This document shows positions 36,721-48,512 of a stretch of 64,000 nucleotides of DNA, piece by piece; positions within the stretch are counted from its first letter, which is position 1; each line of letters opens with the position of its first letter. Source of the stretch: Chionis minor (lineage: Eukaryota; Chordata; Aves; Charadriiformes; Chionididae); the NCBI GenBank assembly GCA_013398295.1, contig VZSF01001524.1, positions 1,893,186 to 1,957,185 of the forward strand. The letters run 5' to 3'. The notes under the pieces were generated by a model. That model saw nothing but the letters and a program-made list of their open reading frames with translations. It was not told the DNA's origin and did no database searches. A program made the position numbers and the translations under genes.

Positions 36721-39700
36721 AAAGCTATGAAGGAATGTTTGAATGATAGCAGGCTATAAGTAAAATACTGGTTAGAAACTATCCTGAAGGGATTCAGTGA
36801 GGCCCTTTTGACATACAAAAATTGAAAGAGATGGATAGACAGGCTAGCTTTTCACAAACAAGAGTGGGTATGAGAGATGTGAAGCGCAATGTCTTTCTTA
36901 CCTTCCCAGAGTAACAGTAGGGATATCATATACTCTCCTGAGACAACTGAATACTGAATTTTGCACAGGACCAAGGCTGCTTTTGATCTGATTTTATTCT
37001 TTTTCTTCTTGCTGCAGAATGTCTCTCTTGGCCTAAAAGCTTCTAGAGAATCAGCTGGTTGAAACAGTATTTTATACTACTGTTTGGCCTTATACAGCTT
37101 ACCCAGATAAGGGAAGAATTATTTTGTAACACCGTCTCAAGAACTTAAGAATCTGAAAAGAAAAAGCAGAACTAGGCCAAGTGAAAAGCCTTTTAATGCT
37201 CTTTATAGTCTTGCTGGTAGATCCTGCAATGCACAGCAAAATAGCCCATAACTGACAGTTCTCACAAGTAACCCAAGTTCTCATCCTAGCAGGCAGGATG
37301 CTTCCAACATAGGGAACAGGGACCAGTTGTCACTTAAGCTATGCTAGCTACTGATCTCAGCTCAGCATCAGCTGTTGGGCATTCTACATTCTTGTTAAGC
37401 TTCTTAAAGCACATTTGTCAAGTGAGCAAGGGTCTGCACATGAACATATAACAGTGGTATTCATAATGCAGTGCCATTTTGGTAAGTTGTCCAAAGCAGA
37501 GTAACTCATCTTCATAAGTTTTCACCATCACTTATCAAAACATTGCAGAAGTATAACACAACCAAAGGTGTCAAGGTGCTCAAATAGACACAGGTGCTTT
37601 AATGAGAAGAATACAAGCAGCTCTTCAGACACTGCAGATCCTGCCCAATTATTTTCATTGAGACTGCTTCAGTGTTTCAAGGTCAGGGATTTTCAAGATT
37701 TGTGAGGATCATTTAGTTTGATTTACAGTCTAGCACATACAGCCTGAAATATTATGGACCATATATCAAAAGATTGTTTTGCTAACTGACAAATATGCAT
37801 TGTACCAAAAGTCCAGCTATGTTGTATCTCAGTCAACAGATATGGGATTTTTTTGTTATTCAGGAATATTTGGAGGTAATTAACATTACATCTGTTTTGT
37901 TAATTGCCCTGAAGAAAAATAAACTTATCTCATTTCCTACTATAACTCATTCAGTTTTGCTGCTTTCCTCACCAACAAGGAATGCAATAGAATAATCTTA
38001 ACAATAGGAGTCATTCTCTAGTTTTGGAGGCTTTGATGGTACATCCCTAGTTTGTTGACAAAGCCAACAGATCTTGATGGAGCAGCTTTGAGCACATAGA
38101 TAGCTCACCTTTGTTTGTGTAGAGTTAGTAAGAGCTGTGATGTGGAACTGAACCATCTTGATAGTTTCCATGTTTGTCATGTTTGGAATAGAACAAAGAC
38201 ATGACTAAGCAAAGGTTTGGTCTTCAGCTCTGCTCTTATATCAGATCATCTTCTGTGATGCTAAAAGGCATATCTAAAGCATTCATACATGAAGCAATAG
38301 AAATCTTTGTTGGATTTTATACATATACAACCATACACACAAACAAATATGCATACACATATATATATGTTCGTACACAGAGTAATCAATAGAGAATTTA
38401 AACGTACGCAACACATCCTTATTTCATTCTACCTTTGCCCTGTGTCACTTTGTTTATTCTTTGGTTGCTTCATGACTGCCAAGTTTGAATTAAATCTCTT
38501 TCCTTCCCCTGCAACCTTCACTCGCTTGAGAAGGTGGCCAACAGGAATGCTGGTTTTGTTATTTATGTTTCCAAATCAGAAGCTGCCCCAGTAAAAATAA
38601 AGTCTCTTGGCATGGAACAAGAAAACATTGCATTCACAGAAATGGGCAGTGCCACCCTTTCCCTCATTCCCACCAGGGGTCAATGAAATTCAAATAAATA
38701 TCATGACTCATTCCTTGCTCAAAGTTTCTTCTTTCAGTAAATCATAGATTGATTTACTGAGTGACCTAGTAAAGAAGGCTTGGAACATAGGGAAATACAC
38801 ATGCAGGTGCACAATGGGAGCTGAGTTTAACTAAAGCTGATTTACTAACATCTTACGATTTATTGGCTTCACATTTTTTTCCACAGAAGTGTGTGTTCCT
38901 ATGTCAATATGTGTTTTTGACACTAGAAGGACTGTAGCCACTAAATTTTTATACATCCTCTGTGCACCCTTTTCACTTTAAAATCAGGATTTATGAACTG
39001 AAAATTAATTGCATACTTCATTCATACCTTGTTTTTTGTTTTAATTCAATCCCCACAATGCCATCACAGCTTCCTTAACTTCATCTATGCTTCATGAGCT
39101 TCATTCCCATGGATACACTCAAATATATAGGGGTAGAAGGAAGATGTGTTTTGTGTTTCTATGAGTACATTATGTTTCACCGGATATGCATTTCACTGGA
39201 TATGAAAAGTTGAAAAGATAAAGGGGTGAATTTTTCACGCATCAGATGGCTATTGAAGAATGTGTCATTGGTATAGCTTTCACTGGAACACGGAGACAAA
39301 AAAGAATTTTAAAAAAGATTAATTCAAAGTAGTATTTGTGTCTGTATGCTCAATAATCTACCACAAACATCATCCCCCTGCTTCCAAGGTAGAGGTGGGA
39401 GGTGTGGGATGTGTGTGTCTTCCAGCTTCCATCTGTAATAGGGATTTTTCTGCACCCAACTATATTACTGTCTTAGTTCATATCACAAGTGTTCTTTTAA
39501 GGAGAGTCTCCAGATCATCTTTACCTAATGTGCTTTGGTTTGTATCATGGAGCCTTTTAGATAAAATGAAAGGGGACCTGGTAGATTCCAGATGTAGACA
39601 GGTATGCAGTACATGCAGCCAGATTTGAGCTAATCCAAACTATAAACCCCTGAAGCGTGCATAGTGTAGATGTCAGCTGCCCAACACCAGCTCTTTTACT

Positions 39701-40459
39701 TTACAGATTCATTATTTGTGAATGCACACATAGACCAGCAGTCCAAAATGTAGCTCTGTGGTAGACTGTATGTGCTTTGAACCTGAACGGAGGAGCAAGA
39801 TTTTGATGCTGAAAAACTTCTGCTGTTTAGAAAGTTGCAAATGACACCAGAACCTGCGTGTGTTGCACACAGGAAGCCTGATATCCTGACATGACGCACC
39901 TCTGCAGGTAGACCCCTGGTTTGTCTTCAGACCCCTGCTCTGCTGATTCACTCTGAACCAGGCAGAAATCAACTTCAGAAACTTAGATATCTTTTGATAA
40001 AACGCAACTGAAGACAATACATTTCAAAGGAAATTTAATTTTGCAGAACTTGTTACAGCTGGTTCTTCAGGGCTTCTGAAAGAATGGAAGACTTAGGGCT
40101 CAGGTCTATGAGAACTGGAATACAAGCATCTTTCTATTCACAGATATGACTTTGATAGCTAAGGAAAGTTTCCTTTCCTTAATGAGTGTTCCAGCCTTGA
40201 TCTTTTTCACCACATTGAGAAGTGGGTTTAAGAAAGGTTAGGATGTGGACAGGAAGATTGTTTTTTGTTTTATACCCATTTTATAAACTTAAATTAAAAT
40301 AAACATGCAATCAATCATCAATGTAGCTGGAAAAGCTGAAAAACCCCAAAGAAAGCATAAACAAAGATCAGCTTAGATGAAATCCTCTGTTGACACTACC
40401 TGGTGTTCTCAAAGAGCTCTCAATGCTGAAAGAAACGGGCATGGAAACACTGAAAATTT
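36721..40459. other. Unique AT-rich non-coding DNA
   Basis: No supported gene or transposon. A short CATA/TATA tract lies near 38340-38370. The segment 39700-39970 has mixed composition and a CAGGTAGAC donor-like string near 39906, without a matching acceptor or frame, so no exon is called. Confidence 0.5.
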
Positions 40460-40910
40460 GTATTATTGACTGTGAGGGCTATAAGGCCCCTAGTGGGTTT
40501 TAATTGCCCTGACTGGCCTGTTCTTTTACCCCTACTCAGGTCCTCCCTGCTAGTAACCCAGGAGCTCCACTTAAGCTGAGGCCCAGGCACCTAGTCTTGC
40601 CTAGGCTGTACTGTAGGTAGCTTGTCTGCTGGCTCTGACTCCGGGGTGGCCTTTGCACCTGTGTTGCCTCCAGTCCTGTGTCCTGCACTGTACCCAGTCT
40701 TTGCCTTGCTCTCTCTGGACTTATGGAACTGTCTGCTGCCACCACCCTATGGTCCTGTGTGGGGTCCCTCCTGTCTTGGTCTGTTTGTGGAGTCCTGCTC
40801 TCACTGCTCCTTTGCAGCTGACTATGCTTAAATCCATTTTCAGCCTGTCCATCTCCTTGAAAAACATCTCCTGAACCTCCCCTGTATTCTTCACTGTTAC
40901 ACTGAGACCT
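40460..40910. other. Unclassified GC-rich, pyrimidine-biased block
   Basis: This stands out from the AT-rich surroundings. It is rich in CCTG, CTGCC and TGTCC strings on the plus strand, starts with TGTGAGGGCTATAAGGCCCC and holds CCAGTCCTGTGTCCTGCACTG. The opposite strand is open for 142 codons (40964-40536), rich in Gln, Ser and Arg. I recognise no family; low stop density follows from the base composition. The TG start, the TATAAGG a few bases in and the pyrimidine-rich body recall LTRs of avian retroviruses. However, I could not find a matching CA end with target-site duplication. It could be a decayed LTR, the 5' part of another retroelement, or an old exon. Confidence 0.35.
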
Positions 40911-41669
40911 GAATGGTGAGATAATGTCTAGATAGAGGATATGATGGGCATCTGTAATTTGCAATGGAGTCAGTCAGAATTGCGGCGTAGAAAATGAGTA
41001 CATGTATTCTTGAGTCATTGAAAATCATGACTTTATGATAACACACTGGAGTTCTGAGGTATATGATGAAATCTGCATTAACAAAGCAGTAGGGAGCTTT
41101 TAACTTAACAAGGTTTTCCCTTGAGGGAAGGGACATGGATGTTTGGCGATACATCCTATTTCCTTGTGCTCTGTATTTCTTCTTTATGAAGAGTGAGGTC
41201 TTGGCCTTGATTGTACCTCTGAACTCCTGAAGTTGGGCGAAGACCAGCTGTTCAAACAAAGGAGAAATGATGTCAACTACTGGTGCACAGAAGAAAATAC
41301 AGTAAAGAATTCTGGGTATGTAGGTACACTTTGAGATTTGACATTTTTATAAGGAAAGCAAATGCACAAGACATCTGAAAATCCTTCCTATTAAAACAAT
41401 ATTGGTAAATGAAATACAGTGATAGAAAAGTTTGACTGGGTTTGTACTTTAAAATGAGGTTACCATAACACTTGATTAATGCTGTTTGAGTCATACTGCA
41501 ATTGCAGTATATATACAAACTGTTCTAAAATTTATTGTGCAGTAAAAAAGTCTCATTAGAGAGATGTGTGGATATTCAGTGCCATGTGAGTCTCCTTTTA
41601 GCTCCAGGCTAGGTTTAAAATCCTATTCTGTACTTTTTTTGGAAAGTTGGAAATCCAAATACTTGCTTC

Positions 41670-41765
41670 TGACAGAATTTAGGACAATTAGATATTAGTC
41701 ATCTAATTAACATCTTTTTTACATTTAAAGAATTAGCATTTTAATGCTGTTACAATTAGAAAAAG
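41670..41765. promoter_or_regulatory. Candidate conserved element, ATTA-rich
   Basis: Several homeodomain cores occur close together: CAATTAGATATTAGTC, ATCTAATTAAC, GAATTAGC and CAATTAGA. The short palindrome AGCATTTTAATGCT is at about 41745-41758. No simple repeat or transposon explains the spacing. Conservation is unknown and AT-rich DNA gives such motifs by chance. Confidence 0.18.
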
Positions 41766-42904
41766 GAAAAAAAGCTAAGTTCTTCATTTTTAGTACCTAT
41801 TTCTGTTCAATTATGTAGTTTGTGAAGCAGGTTTTTTGTGTTCCTTTCTGAGATGTTTTAATGTATTTCAGTGAAAATTGACTATTAGAACCTTCTTACT
41901 GCAAAGATGATTGATGTGTTTTCTTCCATTTTTCTTAAGAATAAAAGGGACATAATCTATTTCAATATGGTTCCTGTTTTGAATGTTTTAATCTAAACTT
42001 CACCAAATTCAGATCAGTTGCTAAACAAATTAATTGGAATTGATTGTTTGTAGTAATATTGGTTTCTCCACGACTCATCTTTTATAGGAGTATGCAGGTT
42101 TCTATATCTTTTGAAGCAGACCTTGTTGGCAATTTGTAGATTTTACATATTATGGTGGATGTCATGTCACCTTGTTATCCCCACACCTCCTATGACAAGC
42201 CTTCTCCAGTCTCAGATGAGTCCTCATCTTCAAGGAAATTAGATAAGCTACAATGAGGGCTTGTGATCACCATTTCCTATAAAACAATCACTCAAATTTA
42301 AGCTCAAGGGACTTGCAGCTTGGTATAACTTCCCATATTTTACCATCTGTTGAGAGCAGACAGTGTCAGCTACACAAATCAGAGAGCTACATTAAATTAT
42401 TTCATTACAAAGCTGACATTTTGATTAAGGGGTCCTCAGATTAGTTAGTTTTCAAGTCCCCTAATAACTGTTGAAATAGTTTGTTATTGAGGGGAAAAAA
42501 AAAAAATAAATTTAGTTAACACACAAAGAAGGCACGTTGAGCCTAATCAGACTATGTCACCAAAAAAATGCTAGAGCTGGTTTAAGAAAAACAGACGAAA
42601 ACCCCATTGAAATAGTTTCTAAAGGGAAAATGAATTTTTAGGAGCACATTGTTGCGCTGGACACCTATGAGAAAAAAGGATTGTGTAAGCACGTGTCTGT
42701 TTCTTCTGCCTGAACCAACCTGCTGATTTTAACTAATTTTTTTAGATGAGTGGTGTTCACAAGGACAGTTCAAGTCTGAAAAGTTTCGTGAAAACACGAA
42801 GCAAGGTAGAGAACAGTAAAAGGTGAAATACGCTATTGTCATGGGTTTGGGCCGGATTGGCCCAAGCAAGCCGAGAGACAGACGTTCCCTCTCTCCTGCC
42901 GAGC

Positions 42905-42974
42905 AGGAGAGAGAGAAGAAGAGAAGAGAAGGAGAGAGAAGAAGAAGAGAAGAAGAAGAGGAGAAGAAGAGAGA
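42905..42974. repeat. GA-rich (GAAGAA) tract inside the LTR
   Basis: About 70 bases of GAGA/GAAGAA purine tract near the left end of the LTR. It corresponds to the CT-rich stretch normally found in the 3' part of avian ERVL LTRs, here expanded. Confidence 0.85.
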
Positions 42975-43206
42975 TTAGTTTAGTAACAACTAAACTACTT
43001 TAATGAAATATAAAGAATAAAATAACAAAAAGAAAATAATGAAATATATACAAAACCATATCAAACTCCCAGCAGGCACTGGGGAAGTCCCAGACTGGAC
43101 TCAGCGACAGAAGGGAACTGTATTCAGGAACACATGGATCGGGATCAAAGGCAGACGAACTGATGGAGTCTTCCTCGGATGCTGGGCATTGAAGAAGGAA
43201 AGCCAG

Positions 43207-43278
43207 AGCAAGGGCAAAATCCCAAGCAAGAGCAAAATCCCAAGTAAAAGCAAGAGCCCAAGCAAGAGAAAGAGAGCT
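43207..43278. repeat. 18-bp minisatellite, four units, inside the LTR
   Basis: Four consecutive 18-base units: AGCAAGGGCAAAATCCCA, AGCAAGAGCAAAATCCCA, AGTAAAAGCAAGAGCCCA and AGCAAGAGAAAGAGAGCT. The unit length is a multiple of three, so the opposite-strand open frame shows a six-residue periodicity, but nothing suggests it is translated. On the LTR's own strand it lies just after the TATA-like motif, in the transcribed leader. Confidence 0.9.
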
Positions 43279-43648
43279 GACCCTTTGATCCCTCAGCTTT
43301 TGCTGAGCATGATGCAGATGGGATGGAATACACTGTTTGGTCAATGTTGGGTCACCCATCCTGTCTGCTCCTCCCCACAGGTGGGACCCCTCTACGCTTT
43401 TCCGCTTCCAACCCTCCAACAGGGCAAACAACAAAGTTAGCTGCCCTTGGTCATTATAGCAGTAAGTCTAAGCAAGGGCCTCTCTGCATACTGTGCCTCG
43501 GCATCAGCTATAAACATGGGTCTTATCACTGTGAGAAATAAGAGTTTTCTGCACAATATGCTGCTAATTTCAGCAGTTAGAAGTCTAGTTAGAAAGCAGA
43601 GTTACTGAACAAAACTGGTCCCGTTTTACCTCAAACCAGGACAGCAAT

Positions 43649-46600
43649 GGACTATGGATGCTGGAGTGCTCACCTGTGTTCTGAATATCAGAAAAATTTT
43701 GACAGGACTTCACACATTCTTGGCTACCAGCCACCAAACTTGCATTAATAGAGAAACTAGGTTTACTTTTACTTCTTTTATGGATTTACTTGGTGGTGGT
43801 TTCCAGGCTTTGCTTTATGTACAAGTAGAATTAATTTCTAAAGAAAATGTCTAAACGGTCCCAACACTGTCCTCAGTTTGACCATGAAAGGTAATGTTTC
43901 CCTGAGTATTTTTAGATCTATGATAGAAGACATTTTCCATGAAGACTCTTCCTTCCTCTTTCCCAACTTTTTCCTTATACTGTGTCTATCAGACTAGGAA
44001 AAGAGGTTTGTGGAAATAGGTAATTTGGTGAAGTGCAGAGGTCAGGGAAGTGAGGCAAGGAGTGACGGAAGAAAATGGCACAAGGCTAATTCCAGCTTTT
44101 CAAGGAAAATCATTTCTTCAAGTTCACTCCCATCCCTTGTCCTCTCAGACTTTGGAAACATATATGCAACTATCTCCAAGACCTTTCTCTGATGCTTCCA
44201 AGGTTAACATAAGCCAAATGTTGTGCTATATCTACGTGACAAATGATACCTACTGCTGTCAATGCTAGAGAGTAGTTTGTGTTGGCCTGATATCAGAGCC
44301 TTTTTGTGAAATATCGACCTCTTCAGACCTGGAGGCCACTGATAAGCAGGATTCCTCTCAAAATCAGAGCAGAAAGTGAGATGTGGGTGTCCAAGCTGGC
44401 TGCAATATCCTCCCTACCACTTTGTTGATGTTTCTAACAGAACTGAACACATAACTCAAGGAGAAAATCACATTGCTTATTTTTGTAACCAGTATTTCAG
44501 TTTCTTGAAGAACAGTCAGACAAGATGCATTTCTTACTCTCTGTATTATCTTTACTTAAGTGTCACAGCCAACTGTAAAGTGGTTGTAAAAACAAAAAAA
44601 TCCCTAACCAGTGACCCTAACTAAGGATGACAGTGCGTAGAGTCTCTGGTGTACTAATCTGCTGCCAGGAGCACTTTCCTCTAGGTTTGTTTATGTACTC
44701 CCTCTGGTTTAGTCCATAGAGTTCATACACATGAAATGTTTCCTGGAAGTAACAATACACTGTAAAGCTTTTGTAGTTACAGTGGGGGTTTTTTGTTTGG
44801 GTTTTTTTTTGTTTTGTTTTTGGTTTTTTTTAGCTTGGCAGTGGGTTTAGGGACTTTTCTCCTTTGAAATGCTAAATAAAATACTTTTCTTTAAATGATA
44901 TCAATCTAAATCCTGAAGTCAATATTTTTTTAAGTAAAATTAAAATGGATTGAAGTACGTGACTTAAGAGAAAAAAATCTACCTTTCTCTTGCACACCTT
45001 TCCCCTTGCCACACATACCGCACTCCCCCATTTACCACAAAAACTTTCATTTTGCTATCTGTATGGGTCATCTTAGATGTATGCTTAGATTTACATGAGA
45101 AAATATTTGCATACTAATGTCAGGAGAAATCAGCAATGTCCTGGTTAGTTATTTTTATCATCGTATTAGCAGCACTCTGGAACAAATAATCCATAAAATA
45201 CGTTTGTACATAAAATGTTACCTTTCACCTTCACAGTCTCCAGCTCTATTTCAAAATTAGCTCTAATATGAACCTCCAAATGTGGTACACAATATGGTAA
45301 TGTTGCACCAGGTGAAATAATTGAAAATTACCGTATGTTCTGCAGACCGTGTGACAAATATTGGACATCCCTTGGAATACCTAAGCCTTTTATTACCAAA
45401 AAAGCCAGAAATTATGTTTAGGTACTCTTGTTTGCAAATCTGAGGAATAAACTGCACTACAAGTGACCTTCCCAATAGTCATTGAAATAAACCAGAGCTC
45501 TGGGAATTTTCTCAGACCAGTACAGTTCTCAGTGGCCTTGCCTGGTAATGACCAATGCTAGTTATATGAGGTTCATGTGTTTTAGCATTTTCAGAGGAAT
45601 TTCCCAGCCTGCCTTGCTGGTATTTACCATAGTGCCATGGAGTGGGGCATTGAGGAAGAGGGGACGGGGGAAAAAGCATTCTACAATTTCCTTTCAGCAC
45701 ATTTACAGCTATATTTTCCAAGCTCAGCATGTGTGTTTTGGAGGCAGGAGAAGGCCAGGGCACTCAGATTGTTGTCTTAAATGAAATTCCAATCAGTCTA
45801 AAGGCTGGTTCTCTAGACAGCCGTTAACTTGCAGGTGTGCTGGACTAAAATGTGCAACGTGGTCAAACAAATAAAAGCCAGGCTATGAATGTGCAGCCTT
45901 GAAATGTTTCTTAATATGAGGAGGACAAAGAAAGATACCCATGCAAACATATTTTGATGTACATACCTAAAATTAAAAGAGAAATTATGAGGCTTTTGGC
46001 CAAAGCAGTTTCAAACCTGAAATGCCTACTGTACTTAAGTGAACATGTAGCAGGACACCTTATTTAGGCAGCAGAACCTGACACTCACAGAAACTTTGCC
46101 TATAAAATTCCTGTAAAAAGTAGCATGTTTGCTGCTACCCATTCATAACATCTCACCTGTGGAACATTATTTTAGAACTGATTTCATCTCCTGACTTTGT
46201 TTGTTTGCTAGCCCTAAACTTTAATTATTCTGAAACGATGTTCATTTCTGAGAGCACAATGAAAATTCTTGAATCTGTTCAGCATTGTGTAGTAAATGGG
46301 CCTGAGTGGCTCACATTGAGTACAAAGTCAATCGCAAAATACGTATGTGCTTTCAAAAGAACGAAGAGATCCGTTAAGAGTACAGAAGCTTTTCCTTGTT
46401 AGGAGTATATTTCCCAGCCTAGCACAACATTAGTAATCCCAGAGCTGGAGCTCAGCCCTGAGATCTCCTGCAGCAATATGAAACACAGCTGGCCTACCGC
46501 TGAAGATAAGAACAGTTTTGCTGAGGTAATACTCATTACAAGACATCTTTCTCTGGTTTTTTTTGTTTGTTTGTTGTTTGCCATGTGGTTACAAATGGTT

Positions 46601-46927
46601 GTATTTTCTGTGTCTGTGTTATTTCAAATATTTTCCAGAAGAATTCTGATTCTTAGCTTATTGCCATATGTTGTTTTTGTCTGCTATCTGGTTAAAAGTC
46701 ATAAACCAAGCAGTTTTGTTCAGTTTCCATATTAGATGGGATGTCCATAATCAGCACAAGACTTAAAGGAATTTGAGAAGAATTTCTTAAAAACTTAACA
46801 TAAACATTGCTGAGAATAAGCACATTCCACGTGGTGATGAGACTAAGGATGCTGTTTTTTGTCTTGGGGGTGGGGGGTGATGCTTACAGCTATAAGTGAA
46901 GCTATCCTGACAAAAATCACAGTAAAC
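43649..46927. other. Unique non-coding DNA
   Basis: No supported gene or transposon. It contains a G/T-rich tract at 44783-44832 and, at 45060-45180, a non-repetitive segment with an ATTTGCAT octamer (45105-45112) beside ACTAAT. Short open frames show no family resemblance. Confidence 0.5.
44783..44832. repeat. T-rich tract with G interruptions
   Basis: Runs of T separated by G, GG and GGG. A low-complexity tract; its G runs are too short and irregular to be a clear quadruplex motif. Confidence 0.8.
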
Positions 46928-47030
46928 GAAGATTACCTCCATTTTTCAAATGAAGAACCTGAGCTAAATTCTGTGAACTATACAATTTCATGGAGGAAGT
47001 ATGCAACAGAGCCAAGAACTCAACCAGAAA
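46928..47030 (-). mobile_element. MIR/CORE-SINE fragment, minus strand
   Basis: The plus strand reads ATTACCTCCATTTTTCAAAT, GAAGAACCTGAGC, then GCAACAGAGCCAAGAACTCA. This matches the reverse complement of MIR, usually TTATCCCCATTTTACAGATG, GGAAACTGAGG and GGCAGAGCC.GGATTCGAACC. Only the central part is present. Divergence is strong, as for an ancient amniote insertion. Confidence 0.7.
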
Positions 47031-47133
47031 CTGAGTTTCAGAGAAGTGCTATGTGTCACAAGCACATCCATAATCAGAACAGTCTGTTTTAAAGACCTTG
47101 TGTATTTGTTTCCTTCCCATCAGTCTGCTCATC

Positions 47134-47136
<3 letters not shown>

Positions 47137-47168
<32 letters not shown>
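47137..47168. repeat. Poly-A run (32 A)
   Basis: An uninterrupted run of 32 A followed by GAAAGAACC. The longest homopolymer in the window. It could be the tail of a retrocopy, but I recognise no gene-derived or SINE body directly upstream. The minus-strand MIR ending near 47030 is on the wrong strand to own it. Confidence 0.92.
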
Positions 47169-47170
<2 letters not shown>

Positions 47171-48134
47171 AAGAACCAAAGAAGGAACTGAATGCAAAAG
47201 GAAATCCTGAGGTGGATTTTTTACAGTAAATTCAGATGTGTTTAGTCTGTAATAGATAAAGCAGTATAGCAGCTTATTAGAGAAATGAAATGGTTACATC
47301 AAAATGAACCGATTGCAACCTACAGTGTAGCAAGTGGATGTTTCAGTATGCTCTTGCCAGTTCTCACATATTTTGGATGGAAAATGAGGTCAATACAAGG
47401 TGTTCTTAAATATCATTTTGTTTTTTACTACACGTCAGCCAACTGACACGGTGGATTTCCTCCCCTACACTGTGGTTGACTGGTCTTTTCCCGCAATCAG
47501 GAAAAGCATTACTTTCCCATCAGACTTTTAAGTAAATGTACATGAGGTTCATATTTGCTTTGCTCACTACACAAATTCGGAACTAAAAAGAATATTCTTA
47601 GTCTATGTGATAGCTGATAGCAAAAACTTTTGTGATGGTCTCTTTCTGTTTGCTCCCCAGACAGAAGTTTAGGACAGCATATTATCCACTGAGGAAATAC
47701 GTTGTTCAAAACCAGCACTAAAACCTAAATTTATAATTAGCAAGTAGCAGCTGGACACATCATTTTAAAGTAGAATGTTTATAATCCCTTGATAATATTC
47801 AACAAAAGTTTAGCCAAGTGGAAACTTTTTATTTGGTTCAGACACTGAACCGATGAAACACCTTTTCCGGAACAACATCTGTGAGTAAGAGACTCTCTGA
47901 CCTTTTCTTGGGATTTGAGTAATTTGCATTTAGACCCATACTCTGTGGCCAGACTGTGGCTTCAAACTATTGCACACGTCAAGGAGTGGAAGAGTCCGTC
48001 ATGGAGAAACTCTGCAATAACTGATCCTGTAAGTGAAAGCCGGAGTCTCCTTTCCGTGTACCACCCTTAACCACTGACAGCTGTGCAGTGGGGATGTGCA
48101 GCCTCCTTTCTGGCATGCTAAGTCCTTGTGCTGG

Positions 48135-48250
48135 GGGCACTGTTGACCAGTGGTTGGAGCCAAGATGGCCAAGCTCACACTCTGTCTCTACCTGTTGCAG
48201 GTTTTGTGACCTTGAGAAAGGGCTTCCCTTCTGTTTATCTTTGCTTTTCT
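48135..48250 (+). mobile_element. MIR/CORE-SINE fragment, plus strand
   Basis: Blocks in MIR order: GACCAGTGGTTGGAGCC (the tRNA-related A-box side, usually AGTGGTTAGAGC), CTCACACTCTGTCTCTACCT, then GTTTTGTGACCTTGAGAAAG and GCTTCCCTTCTGTTTATCT (usually TGTGTGACCTTGGGCAAGTC and ACTTCCCCTCTCTGTGCCTC). No recognisable 3' tail. Confidence 0.62.
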
Positions 48251-48371
48251 TTGTGCAGTGCTTGTGTTTTCAGCTTTTGTTGTGAGATTTATGTGATCAG
48301 CCTTCATACCAATCCTAAATAATAGGTCTGGAGTTCTGCTAATTTTTTTTTTTTTTATAAACAGGAAATAA

Positions 48372-48512
48372 CAGCCATTAATATTAGGATTCCCCTTTTA
48401 CAGATCATATGGCAGAAACCCAGAGTTTATATTTACTTCCCAAAAGCATAGCAGTGGTTGCCTGATGAGGCAGAAACTTAATACAGATCCCCATGACCCA
48501 ATCTAGTTCCTT
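48372..48512 (-). mobile_element. MIR/CORE-SINE fragment, minus strand
   Basis: The plus strand reads TTAATATTAGGATTCCCCTT, TTACAGATCATATGGCAGAA, then TACTTCCCAAAAGCATAGCA and GAGGCAGAAACTTAATACAG. These line up with the reverse complement of MIR: ATTATTATCCCCATTTTACA, the GACTTGCCCAAGGTCACACA block, and GGCAGAGCCAGGATTTGAAC. It lies about 120 bases from the plus-strand MIR, in opposite orientation. Confidence 0.7.

Larger units (their letters stand above)
42837..43643 (-). mobile_element. Solo LTR, avian ERVL type, minus strand
   Basis: An 807-bp unit starting TGTCATGGGTTTGG and ending CAAACCAGGACA. The ends form an imperfect inverted pair with canonical TG...CA. Flanking pentamers GCTAT (42832-42836) and GCAAT (43644-43648) match at four of five positions, fitting a 5-bp target duplication as in ERVL. 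Read on the minus strand it follows the avian ERVL LTR plan: TGTCCTGGTTTGAGG start, GTATTCCATCCCATCTGC with CATGCTCAGC, an A-rich TATA-like AGCAAAAGCTG, an ATTAAA poly(A) signal (complement at 42999-43004), a CTTCTT-rich segment and a CCCATGACA end. No gag, pol or env lies beside it, so the interior was probably lost by LTR-LTR recombination. The identification rests on remembered family structure. Confidence 0.82.

Noticed and set aside
40536..40964. 142-codon minus-strand open frame in the GC-rich block as a protein
   Set aside because: The base composition itself lowers stop frequency. The residue content (Gln, Ser, Arg) mirrors the composition and no domain is visible. The block is reported, the protein is not.
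43145..43333. Repetitive hydrophobic peptide (LAWDFA-type repeats) encoded opposite the LTR
   Set aside because: It is only the translation of the 18-bp minisatellite in the LTR; no coding evidence.
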